Part shown: one piece after another, positions 1-10,665 of the stretch
How positions within the stretch are numbered: the first letter of the stretch is position 1
How the letters are laid out: every line of letters starts with the position of its first letter
Source: Sycon ciliatum
Taxonomy: Eukaryota; Porifera; Calcarea; Leucosolenida; Sycettidae
Direction of reading: 5' to 3'
DNA: 64,000 bases
Assembly (NCBI RefSeq): GCF_964019385.1
Contig: NC_088645.1
Span: 22,014,711 to 22,078,710 of the forward strand
Program-made: the position numbers and the translations under genes
The notes under the pieces: generated by a model
Seen by the model: the letters and a program-made list of their open reading frames with translations, nothing else
What the model was told of the DNA's origin: nothing
Database searches by the model: none

Positions 1-72
1 GTGCCATGAAACCACTCAACCCTGACGGATTTGCTTTGGACTGTATAAGAAGTAATTTACGGATTCTATGCT

Positions 73-465
73 GCGAAGGAGGACCCAACACTGGACAAAG
101 TTCCTGCTCGCTGCAGAGAAACCATCGACGATTTTCCAGACATGAGCAAAACTAGCTCTTGGAAAATGTTGCGTTCCATGGGATTCCAGTGTGGCAAGAC
201 CACAGGTATCACACAAATAATGATGGAACAGCACAGGATTGTGTCATGGCGGCATCGCTACCTAGTACCTGTGAGACATACCTGGATGAGACGTGGGTCA
301 ATGCGCGTCACACAGTTACTAGGAGGTGGTTCGACAATGGTGACAGGAGTGTATAGGCAAGCAACCAAATGAAGCACCATCAGGTAAAGGCAAGCGCGTT
401 ATTGTTCTGCATACTGGTGGACGGGACAGATTCGTGAAAAACTGTGCCGATGTGTTCGTGACTGG
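73..465 (+). pseudogene. Degraded DDE-type transposase (Tc1/mariner-IS630 superfamily)
   Basis: Two frames together give a recognisable transposase relic. The first (from 73) reads through a helix-turn-helix-like stretch containing WKMLRSMGFQ and EQHRIVSWRHRYL. After a frameshift near 250 the second frame holds YLDETWVNARHT, the usual context of the catalytic aspartate in DDE_3 transposases, followed by GKGKRVIVLHTGG, also typical of the family. The frame breaks and the missing C-terminal part, including the last acidic residue, show it is dead. The sequence may continue to the left of the window. Family assignment is from motif memory. An IS630-like rather than a Tc1-like origin cannot be separated here. 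Confidence 0.6.
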
Positions 466-638
466 AGGCCGGCGCCAACGATGATATACGTCGTCGGCTG
501 TCCGAGCACATCTGTTCACTGTGTAATACTGTCGTCACAAGTGCAACACAAAACACGGAATTATTGGGGCCGTTTCGTTCCTCGCTGGTCTACTATTCGC
601 AGATGTTGAACCAGACACAACTGTGACCTATTTGCATT

Positions 639-670
639 GTGTGTGTGTGTGTGTGTGTTTGTGTGTTTGT
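639..670. repeat. (GT)n microsatellite
   Basis: Short GT dinucleotide run with TTTGTGTG interruptions at its end. It has no coding meaning. Confidence 0.85.
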
Positions 671-1802
671 AAAACTGCTCATGCTTCCTTTTTGTTAGTC
701 TCTTTATGGGAGCTGTGTGAATTGCCTTTGTGATTTGTTGTGGTGTTTGAATTTTCACTGCATTCTTTCAGGGATCGAGGGAAGTTTCCTACATGCATGC
801 TGGAATGTTTTGATGTATTGAGCTAATTGCAATACAGGATTTGAATTATTCAGTACAGTTTGCCACAATAAGTCGTGAAAAGCCACGGACTCACTGGTTT
901 ACTACAAAGGTTAGGAGAACTGCAGACAGCAGTGCACAACTGCACAGCCATATGGCCATGTGCATGTACATGCATGCGCTGTACTACAGTATACCGAAAA
1001 AGAAAAGAAAAAAAAGAATCAAGATGAACTGTACTGGATTCGAACTCATGCCGGGCACCATGCAAGTGATGAGCTTTCCTGGCTAAAACTTCCGTTTAAA
1101 AAATCAAAATCCACTGAAAACCATTTAAAACCGGATTTCCAGCCGAAACCCGGCCGAATATCTAACTTTGACAATTATTATTATTCCGACTCCCAAACTT
1201 AATTTTCTTCGATCCAAGACCCACACAAACGCAGCTGTGAAGAAAAAATTTCAAATTTGGAATGAGAACAAACTAAAAAATCAAAATCGACAATGGTCTG
1301 TTATAAAAAAACGCACTGTAGCACTACTCATTGCAGTAAAAAGTAACAATGAATAGCGATATCATCTAGGAAGGATCGCTACCCTAACGCGAAGGAAAGG
1401 CCTTGCGCGGCTGCTCTACGAAGTGTTGAAGAAAGACTCAAAGTTAGTTGGTGGACGAACAACTCGCTGGTGCCGGAAAACTTGGCCCCCAACGATGGTG
1501 TTTGGTGAATAATCAAGCATAATGTCTTGTAGCAGTGTTCACCGAGGAAGGAGAACGCTCTAGCCGCTGCTGTTGTCCGTTTCATCCACGTTGGGCGTTA
1601 GCTGCAATTTACTTCACACAGCGTTGTATTGTCCACGAGCGCAAACTTCATTATCAGCAGTACCATGAGTACTGCCTAGGCCTAGCGCCTGGACTTGTAA
1701 AAATTAATTTTGCAAGTCTTCAATCATGTTTGCATGTACGCGCTATCCAGCCATGTGCATGTGGCGTGAACAGATTGCTTGACGTGAAAGGCAGCGAGTC
1801 GT
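671..1802. other. Gene-free stretch with a possible tRNA-derived SINE relic
   Basis: No convincing gene. On the minus strand around 1085-1000 the sequence contains GTTCGAATCC, identical to a Pol III B-box core, preceded by GCTCATCACTTGCATGG and followed by a T-rich run on that strand. This resembles the head of a tRNA-derived SINE, but no acceptor stem or A box could be paired, so it is not called as a tRNA. The rest is AT-rich with no usable frame. Confidence 0.3.
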
Positions 1803-2597
1803 AGATCTACGCGCTCGCGGATGTTTCTGCACTTGCTGACTGGTTGCAGACCCTCGGTCTCATTCTGAATGCAGCCAAGAGCCAAGTCATCCCTGTATAC
1901 CCCAACATGCAGCCTCAGCAGCCCCAGCACACGATCAATGTAAACTGTCATGAAAGGCCGATTCCTGTCATTACTGCGGCCAGGTATCTTGGAGTGCTCC
2001 TCGACTCGGATCTGTCATGGACGCCCCATGAGGGCCATGACCAATGTTGATCGCTGCACCGCTCGACTGGCCCAGAGGATCGGAGCACTATGGAGGTTGC
2101 GTCGCTGCTTGACTCATCAGAGCCGAGTTCTCTACTTTAAAGCGATCATCATGTCTGACCTGATGTACGGATCCAATGCGTTCTCCCCACTTCTTACTGC
2201 CAGCCTATTGGATCGGCTACAAGTCATGCAGAATCGGGCGGCAAGGGCGGTTTTCGGACTCTCGCATCACACCTCCGCCCGCACCCTCCTGCTGAAATTG
2301 GACACATACAGATTATCCGAGATATTCAGGCAGAAGTTTATCGTTCTTGTCTGGAGGTCTCGGAATGGGCACGCAAGTTCTGATCTGCAAGCCCTCCTAG
2401 TTCCTTCGTCAGCTGACCCTACTAGGTTGCACTCCACCATGGGTCTGCGCCAACCGCCAGTTTGCGCCAGGTTCGGCAAGGGTTGCCTCGCGTTCCGGGG
2501 CGCCCAGCTGTGGAACATCTTACCCAGCGATATACGTGCCATCACCACGCTCCGCCAGTTCCGCGCCAGCATGATCCCGCACACCCTTAGTACCTAG
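1803..2597 (+). pseudogene. LINE (non-LTR retrotransposon) 3' end: reverse-transcriptase thumb and C-terminal region
   Basis: Frame 1 (from about 1803) encodes LADWLQTLGLILNAAKSQV, the segment just after the RT catalytic core in Jockey/CR1/L2-type LINEs, and continues to ARYLGVLLDSDLSW. After a frameshift near 2030 the frame ending at the 2595-2597 stop continues with the conserved thumb/C-terminal region (ARLAQRIGALWRLR, LQVMQNRAARAVFGL, LWNILPSDIR). The FADD core and everything upstream are missing, so this is a 5'-truncated dead copy. Untranslated sequence follows to about 2763, then a (CAA)n tail, the expected order for a LINE whose 3' end is a microsatellite. Confidence 0.8.
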
Positions 2598-2763
2598 AGT
2601 ACCAAACGTCCTGTTTGATGATCAGCTGGCTTAGTTTCTCTCCACCTCTATCTCTACTACATGTACATCCCTCCCCACTGATTTCATTAATTACTGCTTT
2701 CGATCTGCATTCGCCACCTTTTCATTGGGCAGATCTGCCCGTTTGGTTTGCGAATTAAAATAA

Positions 2764-2765
2764 AC

Positions 2766-2805
<40 letters not shown>

Positions 2806-2811
2806 CCAACT

Positions 2812-2898
<87 letters not shown>

Positions 2899-2899
2899 G
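2764..2899 (+). repeat. (CAA)n tail of the upstream LINE
   Basis: About 130 bp of CAA trinucleotides with one interruption at 2803-2813. It starts immediately after AATTAAAATAAAC at the end of the LINE 3' UTR, so it is best read as the element's terminal repeat expanded by slippage. Confidence 0.85.
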
Positions 2900-3123
2900 A
2901 TCGTGCAATCCAACCACGTCTCCGCTATACCCAGCACGTCGAGCTTAAGTTCTACCATCATCGATTCAAGGGCATCGATCTTGTGCCGGAGGCTGCATGC
3001 GTTAACCCTTTGAGAGCCGATTGGAAATTTCTTAATGAAGCCTATCTTTAAGGGAAGCGGGGGGCTGCATAGTAGCACGAGGGAAAAAGGGATCAGTGGT
3101 AGTGGCTCTACAGGACAGGGCAT

Positions 3124-3200
3124 GATGTGTGTGTGTGCACGTGCGCGCGTACGCGCGTGTGTGTGCGTACGTGTGTGTGGTGTGCGTGTGTGTGTGCATC
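3124..3200. repeat. GT-rich microsatellite at the left edge of duplication copy 1
   Basis: Alternating purine-pyrimidine tract of GTGT with GCGCGC and TACG inserts. It is equivalent to the longer tract at 18373-18612 in copy 2. Confidence 0.85.
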
Positions 3201-3243
3201 ACAGTGCGTCTGCACTGTCTAGCTGGTCCGCGTTAGGGTGTTG

Positions 3244-3639
3244 TCACCATGTTCCGCGGTGGGACAATCTGCACGCGATCCAAAACCAGCAACTTTTCAG
3301 CTTCCAACATGAACGTTGACAATCCAGGACGGTTATGAGTTCTTCCTCCACATGCACATCGTGGAGAACGTTGGTGTGATGCCAGCCAACATGACAACAC
3401 AACACAGCACCTGTAGCGTCTTTGGCTCTCATGCTCAGTGAAGCAGCATTAATTTTCGCATTGACAACCTCATGCATTTCACTCTGACAACCTCGTGTAA
3501 GAACATGCGTCACAGGGACTGCGCCAAGCCTGGCATCCCATGCCATGTACGGATCAAAATGGATAATATGTTTATAATAACATGAGCACTCTACTTGTCC
3601 GTTTTTTAGAACACGGAGGCTCCACTGCAGCCAATTCAT
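3244..3639 (-). other. Unidentified reading frame kept in both duplicates (copy 1)
   Basis: A 131-codon minus-strand frame. Its central part (AVPVTHVLTRGCQSE, KDATGAVLCC, VLDCQ.SCW) is repeated at 18681-18950 with substitutions and a 6-bp in-frame length difference. Cysteines are numerous. I do not recognise the family. It could be a relic exon of a lost gene, an exon of an upstream gene on the minus strand, or chance. No promoter or splice signal was assigned. Confidence 0.2.
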
Positions 3640-4031
3640 AATTACGATCAGTCACCACCCTCTACTTGTCTACATAACATAATTGCATGTCCAGCATGTA
3701 GTTTGGTGTGGACGTGTCCTTCACAGCCGTGTCAACGTACAATGTCATTCTCGAAAACCAGCACACGAAGCACAGACGCCATAATATATTTTCGAGGCAT
3801 TGCATCCGCGAGTGCGAGCAGGTTTGCTCTTCGTGGTATGTTGAGGCAGTACAGACGTACAGTAGGCAAATCTATGCTTCAGCAATCTGGACGGAAGTCG
3901 GAGCCTCGGCACGCATGTACGCTGTGGATTTCCACAGTACGCCAATCTACGTTCAAAGCGCAAACCGGACAATGAATGGGAGCTCTTCCAAAATCATTTC
4001 CCTATAGCAGTTCTGTTTTGAATCGTTCCCA

Positions 4032-7000
4032 ATGGCCAGCTCTTCGGGCCAGAGGAGCCAGTTCTCCACTGAGCACCTAGTCCCGTCCAAGTATTTGCTA
4101 CGTGACGTGGACCAGGCCGAGCATGTCTTAGGGCGAGGTGCGTACGGAACGGTGTTTCCAGGGGATTGGCGTGGCACACCTGTAGCGATAAAACGACACC
4201 ACCCCGTGCTCGTCCTCGACGAACATGGGCAGTCCTCGATATTCTATCGACGATTTCTGCAAGAGTTTCCGATGTTGAAGGAGTTGCCGCATCCGAACAT
4301 TGTTCAGGTGTTTGGCATGGTGGCAGCGGCTGGACCTCATGACACACCTGGATTGGTCATGGAGTGTCTTTCGCAGACGTTGCGAGAACGTTCCAGCGTT
4401 CAGCCAGCGTTATCGCTGTTGGAAAAATGCAGCATCGCACAAGGTGTATCTTCTGCCTTGGAGTATCTGCATAGTCGCAGTTTCATCCACAGGGATCTGA
4501 CGACCAACAACATAATGCTGTGTGAGGTGGTTGAAGCTGGGGATGTACAGCTGAAGGCAAAGATTACAGACGTTGGTGGAGCTGCAGAGCTGGATGACAG
4601 GACACAGGCGCAGATGATGACAATGAACCCTGGAGCACAGACGTACATGGCACCAGAGACCCAGCGTGTATCCAATGAGCCTGGCCGGGCGCAGTACGGT
4701 ACTCCGGCCGATTGTTACTCGTTTGCTGTGTGCCTGCTGGCCATGTGTGTGGGCAAGGAGCCTCCCAACATTTTCAAACTGGTACGCGAGGGAAGAACGA
4801 AAGATCTCCAAGAGCTTGGCTCTGATCATCCGTTTCATGACATCATCAGCAAGTGTTTGAAAGTGGATCCTGCTGAGCGTCCAACCGCAACCTACATTTG
4901 TGCTAGTTTCGGAGCAATGATTAAGATCATTCGCAGGCAGCAGCAGCAGCCTGCAGCCAACAGTTCCACAGCTGGAGATACGCAGGCGAACACAAGTGAG
5001 CCGTCTCCCGACCAAGCCGAGATTGTACATCTGCGTCAGGAGCTGCAGGAATGTGACGAGCAGCTGCGTGGCGCTCAGCAGCAGCGGGCCACGGCTCTGC
5101 ACGCTTTGCAGGATCGGACGACCGTGTTGGCGGAGAGAGATCAACTGCTGCATACCATTCAAGTGCAGCTGGCCACGGCTCAGCAAGCTGTGCAGGATCA
5201 GACGGCCGTGCTGGTGGAGAGAAATCAACTGATGCATACCATTCAAGAGCAGCTGACCGCGGCTCAGCACGCTGTTCAGGATAGGACGGTCCTGCTTGCG
5301 GAAAGGGACGAACTGCTGATGGAGCGGGGTGCAGCTCTAGAGCTCAGCGCTAGTGCCGAATCAGCAGTCGTGCAAAATACGAGAGAATTACTGGTGCATC
5401 TTGCATCCATGGAAGGAGAGTTGGGCGAGCTGTCTCGCTGTTCACTTCTCCTTGGTCCACCGGACGTGCCAACACATGAAACTCATCCAAAAACTGTGGT
5501 AAGCTTTAATGTAATTATTCTTGTGGTGTTTCTGTTTCTGTAGGGGTCAAACGGGTGTACATTCAGTGCTGCCAAACCGTCCGATTTTTCGGACAGTGTC
5601 CGATTTTTGAAGGCTCTTCCGAAAACCGGTCCGAAAAGGGAAACGTCCGAAAAGCAGCCAAAATGTCGGAGATCATTACTTTCCTATGCAGAAGTCCTGT
5701 ACTTTCACTTTTCAGCGCAACTGAAAGCACAAATCACTGTACATTTGCTTCTAAAAAGGCTAGCGCTTGGCTGTGGAAGTGCAAAGTAACATGCCTGGAT
5801 CAGGCTGGATGGCATGAACGCTGACAGTGTGTATAGAGTCAGTGTGCGACCACACTCATCATTACAAAATTCATGACAACTCCGGGGTTACCATGGCAAC
5901 GAAGCGAATTTTCATGGTGTTTTAGGCGATATTTTGAATTCTCTGTAAAAAAATTGCCGAGGCGAAAAATTCGCACCATGTGGCCAGCCTTGGCGGTGAA
6001 GGGTGTCCGATTTTGGGCGAAAATTGTTTGGCAGCACTGTACATTGTACAATGTACCTTTAACAAACGAATGGGTAATTTTCTTAATAACAGGAGGGTTA
6101 AAGGGTACCCTCAAGAGTACATGCCCCCCCCCCCCCCCCCCCCCAGAGTGTGCAACGCCTGATCCAGCTCTGCATAGGGTCTTGGTCTCGCGTAGTCGGA
6201 TCTTCTGATGTCACGCGTACACTCCACACCAGCGCAAGGCCGGTCGCGAGGCAGGGCAACGTTGTTTTTGATCCGAGACTACCCTCAAATCCCCGGGTTC
6301 CCCTCAGATGTGTACGGTATTATGACGCAAAGATTCGATTACGCTCGACCAAGACCATATGCAAAGCTGGATCACTCGTTGCATACTCTGGGGGGGAGGG
6401 GGGGGGGGTTATGTACTTTTGGTACCCTTTAAAGGCTTTAGCAGCCGTGCTCAATTTTGTGCGCAATTGTCACGTAAATCAAGATTTCAATTTATCTGTT
6501 CTCAGGTTGCATTTTGATATCACATTGTGATTCGCAAATTGATTTGTGTCAGATTGTTGAAAAGGTAGATCTACTAGGTGCGAAAATGCAACACCAATGC
6601 AGACATCCAGCGTGGAGTTGTAAATAATTGACTCCCGCCTAGAATGCGCGATCCCAGCAGTGCTGTTTCGTACTGACTGGATCATCGAAATCCAAGCGGG
6701 TACCCTTTTACTAACGGTACTGGAGATAAACGGGCGGGTACCTGGGAACCCGGTACACCCCTTTGACCCCTAGTTAAAGCAAGTATTGGTTTGTTTGTGT
6801 TTCTATTTGTGTTTTTTCTTTTTCCTGTATTCCAGTGGAAGACTATTGGGAAGCTCCCAATTCCAGAAGGACATCTATCAGTAGTGGCTTCTCTGACATG
6901 CAATGATGGTAGGATCACTGGTGCACTGCTGTCTAGAAGACACCGGCCCAATTGGAGGATTGTCAGCGCGGACGCAGATAACCTTGAGCTAACCGCCTGG

Positions 7001-7780
7001 GTCGATTTAAACCTGCCAGAATATGTTTGTGGTCATCCCGAAGAATCGGAAACATGCATTGTTAGGCAGCATAGAGGCAGTCTGTACTGCCTGGTAGTCC
7101 CCTCGGCCACACCAGCTATTCTCTACAAGCGCACACAAAATGATCAGTGGAGGGAATTGGCACGGTTACCCGAGTATCGCTTTAGATTTTTCGTAACTTT
7201 CTTTGACACCCAAGTGGTAGTGGTTGGAGGTTCTGCTTCTCCGGACACCAGCGTCTTCGTTCCTGCTCGTTTCGACGTCATTTCCTTCGATCTGACTGAG
7301 GGAAACACAGAGTGGGTTGTTTGGCCGAACCTACCTGCATCAGCCGGCCTGCTGTCAGCACCTCCAGCTATCGTGTATGATGGCCACCTGCATGTGTTTT
7401 GTAGTGATCACGACAAGCCAGCTGTAACCTACATAGTCTTCTCCACACCTGTCGCGCAGCCTGTGAGTTTTCGCACCTGGTCCAGCACTGCACTGCCCCA
7501 TCCACCGTTCATGGAGTTCTGCCCACTACTTTTCAACGGTTTCTTGATTTGCTTTAGAGCGAAAGCTAGTTCGGGCCGGCGTGAAAATATTTTCATGCTG
7601 TCACCAAATTCCAGCCAGTGGTTTCCGCTTTCGTACACCGACGCCTTGAACGGCTGTCTCTGCGAAGTTGGTAGCCGTTTGCTAGTCTTCACGTCGAGAA
7701 AAATCAGGCATCTCTGCTGGGAGTCAGTAGCCAGGAGTCAACCAAGAGGACGGAAGGGCTCTGTGTTACGACTGAACTGA
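4032..7780 (+). CDS. Kinase / coiled-coil / beta-propeller fusion protein, copy 1 (two exons)
   Basis: Exon 1 is 4032-5498 (489 codons, starting MASSSGQRSQF) and exon 2 is 6836-7780. The donor at 5499 (GTAAGC) and the TTCCAG acceptor at 6830-6835 join in phase 0 to give 803 residues. Residues 30-300 are a TKL-like protein kinase domain: glycine loop GRGAYG (34-39), VAIK lysine (54), HRDLTTNN (153-160), metal-binding DVG in place of DFG (180-182), APE (207-209) and an F-helix aspartate (227). All residues needed for phosphotransfer appear present, so it may be active. Residues about 325-440 form a coiled coil of repeats of about 27 residues (ATALHALQDRT, LAERDQLL). Exon 2 (314 residues) looks like a Kelch-type propeller, with W..LP and VVVGGSAS strands. 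There is no signal peptide, so it is probably cytosolic. Its substrate is unknown. Confidence 0.85.
5564..6039. mobile_element. MITE with CAGTGCTGCCAAAC ends in the kinase intron
   Basis: 476 bp bounded by inverted repeats CAGTGCTGCCAAAC / GTTTGGCAGCACTG. TACATT lies on both sides. Copy 2 of the duplication lacks the element (GTACATTGTACC at 21327-21338). No transposase is encoded. The TSD is about 6 bp; a further 7-bp difference just beyond the right end blurs the exact footprint. Confidence 0.75.
6102..6428. mobile_element. TTAA-flanked MITE (AGGGTACC family), copy 1
   Basis: TTAA at 6098-6101 and 6429-6432 flank inverted ends AGGGTACC.TCAAGAGTACAT. The arms also share CAGAGTGTGCAACG and GATCCAGCT stretches in inverted order. 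It contains a C run (6124-6144) and a G run (about 6391-6408) in opposite arms, which could pair in a hairpin. Also present in copy 2 (22246-23430), so it predates the duplication. Confidence 0.7.
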
Positions 7781-8539
7781 ACATCGGCTTTTTTTTGCCT
7801 TTTTATGCAGCACCGGGATGCTCGTTAGCAAAATTCATCATTGTAGTAGTTCTCTTTGCTAAAAAATAATTAATACATGTATGTTGGGAAGTTGGTTGTT
7901 CCAACGAGGAACACAATGCTTCTTGCCGAACTTGACACGTGACCGACTCACGACTGCCATCCAGAGCACACAAGGAGCAAGTCGCACCTTCTAAGTTCAC
8001 AGGTATGTTGATCGTGTTAAATTATAACTTTACACTCTTAGTGTAAGAGTGTGTGCTTCTTCCAGCCAACTGGATTTGTTTCTTGGTGGACTTTTGGTAT
8101 ATTGTATTTATATCTGATACTTCGAGTACTGTTTTGGCTATCTAGTGCCCGCAGGCTTCAGATATCCGTCCGTACGTAGGCGTGCTTAGCATTGCATGGT
8201 GTTGTCCTAGAAATATGTGCACATCTATCTATAATCATGTACTCACTTAGGTTCAGAACAGTGCCGGAACATCTACATTCACTATTCGACTGGCTATTCC
8301 AGTGTTGTTTTCTGCTCTCTTGATCTGTGGACATTTTTTCATATCAACCCAAGTATTGCTAGTGTACCGCTCTTCATAGTCGGACGTCACATGGACACCC
8401 CTTTTAAAGGCAATTATGCGGCGTGTTCTTTTGATTTCATGGCCAGCTATCTTATTTTGTTTTGCGACACTATTAAATTTTGCCTCCCGTGCCCCGTGAT
8501 CTCTTGCCTTGGTGACCAAGTGCTACATTGTATACTCAA

Positions 8540-8742
8540 TAGGGACCGGCGGATTCTGCTCAAAAAGGTGGCAGATTCTGCTCGGAAAGCTGTGAAATCG
8601 GCAGAACCATACAAACCTTATGGCGGGCAATTCCTCGAATTCTGCTCCATTTCTTTATCCACATACCAAACGTGCATGAAATTTACCAGAAAAAGTACCG
8701 AATTCTGCCAATTTTTCTGCCGGCAGAATCCGCCGGACCCTA
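8540..8742. mobile_element. hAT-like MITE, 203 bp (copy 1)
   Basis: Inverted ends TAGGGACCGGCGGATTCTGC / GCAGAATCCGCCGGACCCTA, flanked by the 8-bp duplications ATACTCAA (8532-8539) and ATACTCAG (8743-8750). An 8-bp TSD with TAGGG ends is the hAT hallmark. It is present at the same position in copy 2 (27064-27266), so it was inserted before the duplication. Confidence 0.85.
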
Positions 8743-8931
8743 ATACTCAGGGCATGTACAGCATGAACCCATACTTCAAGTAGGTAGTTTTATCGGGTCT
8801 ACGCTACCCCAGCCGTCGCTGTTCTGGACTCAGACTGCATAGGAAGTTGCTGTCAATGACATTACGTTTACAGAGCACAAATCACATGCAATTTCTGATG
8901 TGAACTCAGATGGTGAGCCAATTTAATTTTG

Positions 8932-9177
8932 GAAAAAAGGAGACGGGCAAACAATGTTACGAGTTATGACTAACTGTCCACCAACGTAACCAGATCATCC
9001 TAATTATGCAGTCAGCGAGTGCGACAAAATGGCACAAAACTGACAAGGCGTATTAAGACATTGACCGGCCTGACACCTAGCTCCAACACCTCCCGGAGGT
9101 GAGCCTTCCAAGTTAGTTGGAAGGTTGTTGGTTTGCGACAGGGGGAGGTGTTGGAGCTAGGTGTCAGGTCGGCGAAT
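8932..9177. repeat. Truncated copy of the GGTGAAAAAAGGAGGACAAA MITE family (copy 1)
   Basis: Begins TTTGGAAAAAAGGAGACGGG..AATGTTACGAGTTATGACTAAC, matching the left arm of the complete element at 23490-23809. The right arm is absent; the segment ends in a hairpin (TAGCTCCAACACCTCC at 9079-9094 against GGAGGTGTTGGAGCTA at 9145-9160). The same relic is at 27452-27690 in copy 2. Confidence 0.65.
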
Positions 9178-9275
9178 GTCTCATGCTTGTATTCAAAACA
9201 GGCTTCTATACCGTGTACTAGTAATAGTATACGAGAAAGACTTTTACACAAGACACCACAGTAGCAGTGATGCTA

Positions 9276-9424
9276 CAGTGCTGGCAACTGAAATCCGACC
9301 CCCTGAGCGCTGGGTTTACATTCTAGCGGTCCCTGTTTCGTAGTTTTACCATCCCGTGTTGGGTCTTTGACTCTTTGCGATGCGAGCGCACCAGTCAGGG
9401 GTCGGATTTCAGTTGCCAGCACTG
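9276..9424. mobile_element. 149-bp MITE, CAGTGCTGGCAACTGAAATC ends (copy 1)
   Basis: Near-perfect inverted ends CAGTGCTGGCAACTGAAATC...GATTTCAGTTGCCAGCACTG. Same element at 29873-30021 in copy 2. No clear target duplication is visible. Confidence 0.75.
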
Positions 9425-9936
9425 CAGTGTACATATTATTATAGACCAAGGCAACACCTTGCAGCCACGTGCCAGATAGTGCATTCCTCTCCGGAGGATA
9501 CCCTACGAGAGTCTAAGTAGAATGATGCGTGCGGAAGACGATCATTATGACAACGGGACACGAGAAACGGATTTGTTGCCCATAAATTATTCTGATTCGT
9601 GGACAGCTTGCTTGCGGCCGCTCGGAGCTCGACCACCACCAATGCACGTATCATGATGCCCATGTTCATAAACAGTAGCTGGTATTATCTCGTTGTCGAG
9701 TCAAGTTTAAACTGCGTATCATGAGCATGATTGGAGTTCTCGTAGAAAAGAGCGTCTCAACTGGTGGATGCTCGCAGCTGAGCGGTAAATCCAACTTTCG
9801 AGCGTGGCCATCTTTGGATCAATAACTGAAAAAAGCCTCAGTGATAATTATTATGTTGGAAACTGAGAAGCGAATCCAACTAGCGGGATAGTGATGTTAA
9901 GTGAGCGCTAATGTTACGGGTGTGTCCGCTTACGCA

Positions 9937-10566
9937 ATGGCGTTCTGTGACTTAGGAACACGTTACGCCGTGCGTGGTCATGGCCCACTTCTTCTACTCC
10001 TCCTTATTCCCACTGCATGCTTGCTGGCTGCGCGGGGTGTGGACATACACACACGCGATGATCGCCCACCATCTACAGCCTCTATCACCGAAGATCGGAT
10101 TCGAGAAGGGCACAGTGGACGATGTTTCGTCGCTTCTAGCAACTCCAGCACGATATCACCGTGGTCTCAGCGTCAAACCACGATTTCTCAACGGAATGGC
10201 AACGTGCTCGTCCACCTAACACTTGGCAGCAGTCAAGAAAGCCGAGGCAATGCATTCAGAGGTAAGCAGAACGGGAAACCGCTGTACGCTACAAGCAGGC
10301 GGTTGCGATTGAGGAGCCACACTCAGCACACATTCCGCTGCGGGCAAGGGCACACCGGACGGCAGCTGAGATCGGGTGAGTGCCAGCTGCTTCCCGCCTG
10401 GACGTCGGTCTGGCCACGTGACCAGTATGAGTGGCTGCTGTCTGTCTTCACAGCCACTCTGGGAAGGTGTTTGAGCACTGTCCTGGGCATTGTGGTTCAG
10501 TTACTGGTGGTTGTGATGCTGCAAACACTTTGCACTCGCCTTTTGGACGACCTCTGCTGCGAATAA
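9937..10566 (+). CDS. Small single-exon membrane/secreted protein, unknown family (copy 1)
   Basis: 209 residues from MAFCDLGTRYAV; an upstream in-frame ATG at 9901 exists, but the start chosen is the one shared with copy 2. A hydrophobic signal or anchor (GPLLLLLLIPTACLLAA) lies near residue 18 and a second hydrophobic segment near the C-terminus (VLGIVVQLLVVVML), followed by a cysteine-rich end. The middle is Arg/Ser-rich and polar. Copy 2 (30531-31157) keeps the frame despite substitutions and one in-frame 6-bp indel, which argues for coding. An in-frame GT..AG pair (10376-10453, 78 bp) could be an optional intron. I do not recognise the family; a chance frame is possible. Confidence 0.45.
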   Translation: MAFCDLGTRYAVRGHGPLLLLLLIPTACLLAARGVDIHTRDDRPPSTASITEDRIREGHSGRCFVASSNSSTISPWSQRQTTISQRNGNVLVHLTLGSSQESRGNAFRGKQNGKPLYATSRRLRLRSHTQHTFRCGQGHTGRQLRSGECQLLPAWTSVWPRDQYEWLLSVFTATLGRCLSTVLGIVVQLLVVVMLQTLCTRLLDDLCCE

Positions 10567-10665
10567 CCTCATTCTTTACGTTTGAAACTCCGAATTTTGA
10601 AGGTAGCCATGTCATCATTATGCTTCACCTCCAACCCTAGATAGAACTACCTCAATCGAGAGCGC

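Larger units (their letters stand above)
7781..9936. other. Intergenic DNA between the kinase fusion and the small membrane-protein gene, copy 1
   Basis: No gene is supported here. It holds three repeats listed separately (8540-8742, 8932-9177, 9276-9424). A 130-codon frame at 8391-8783 overlaps a hAT-like MITE and is not regarded as a gene. No clear AATAAA follows the kinase stop; AAAAAATAATTAAT at 7860-7873 is the nearest candidate. Confidence 0.6.
3096..10640 (+). repeat. Segmental duplication, copy 1
   Basis: The whole interval aligns, in the same order and orientation, with 18342-31233. The alignment begins at GTGGTAGTG(G/C)CTCTACAGGACAGG and ends just after CTTCACCTCCAACCC. Shared contents: a GT-rich tract, a small minus-strand reading frame, the kinase/propeller gene, a 203-bp hAT-like MITE, a 149-bp MITE and the small membrane-protein gene. 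Copy 1 is 7.5 kb and copy 2 12.9 kb; the difference is mostly insertions in copy 2. The copies are separated by 7.7 kb of unrelated DNA. Confidence 0.9.

Noticed and set aside
1000-1085. tRNA-like B box on the minus strand
   Set aside because: No acceptor or D-arm pairing could be built; kept only as a possible SINE relic.
4410-5270. Long minus-strand frame under the kinase exon (and its twin at 20165-21031)
   Set aside because: Shadow of the plus-strand kinase/coil coding sequence; the plus frame has the motifs.
8391-8783. 130-codon frame present in both duplicates (8391-8783 and 26915-27307)
   Set aside because: Its second half is exactly the 203-bp hAT-like MITE with 8-bp duplications; conservation is explained by the recent duplication, and no domain is visible.
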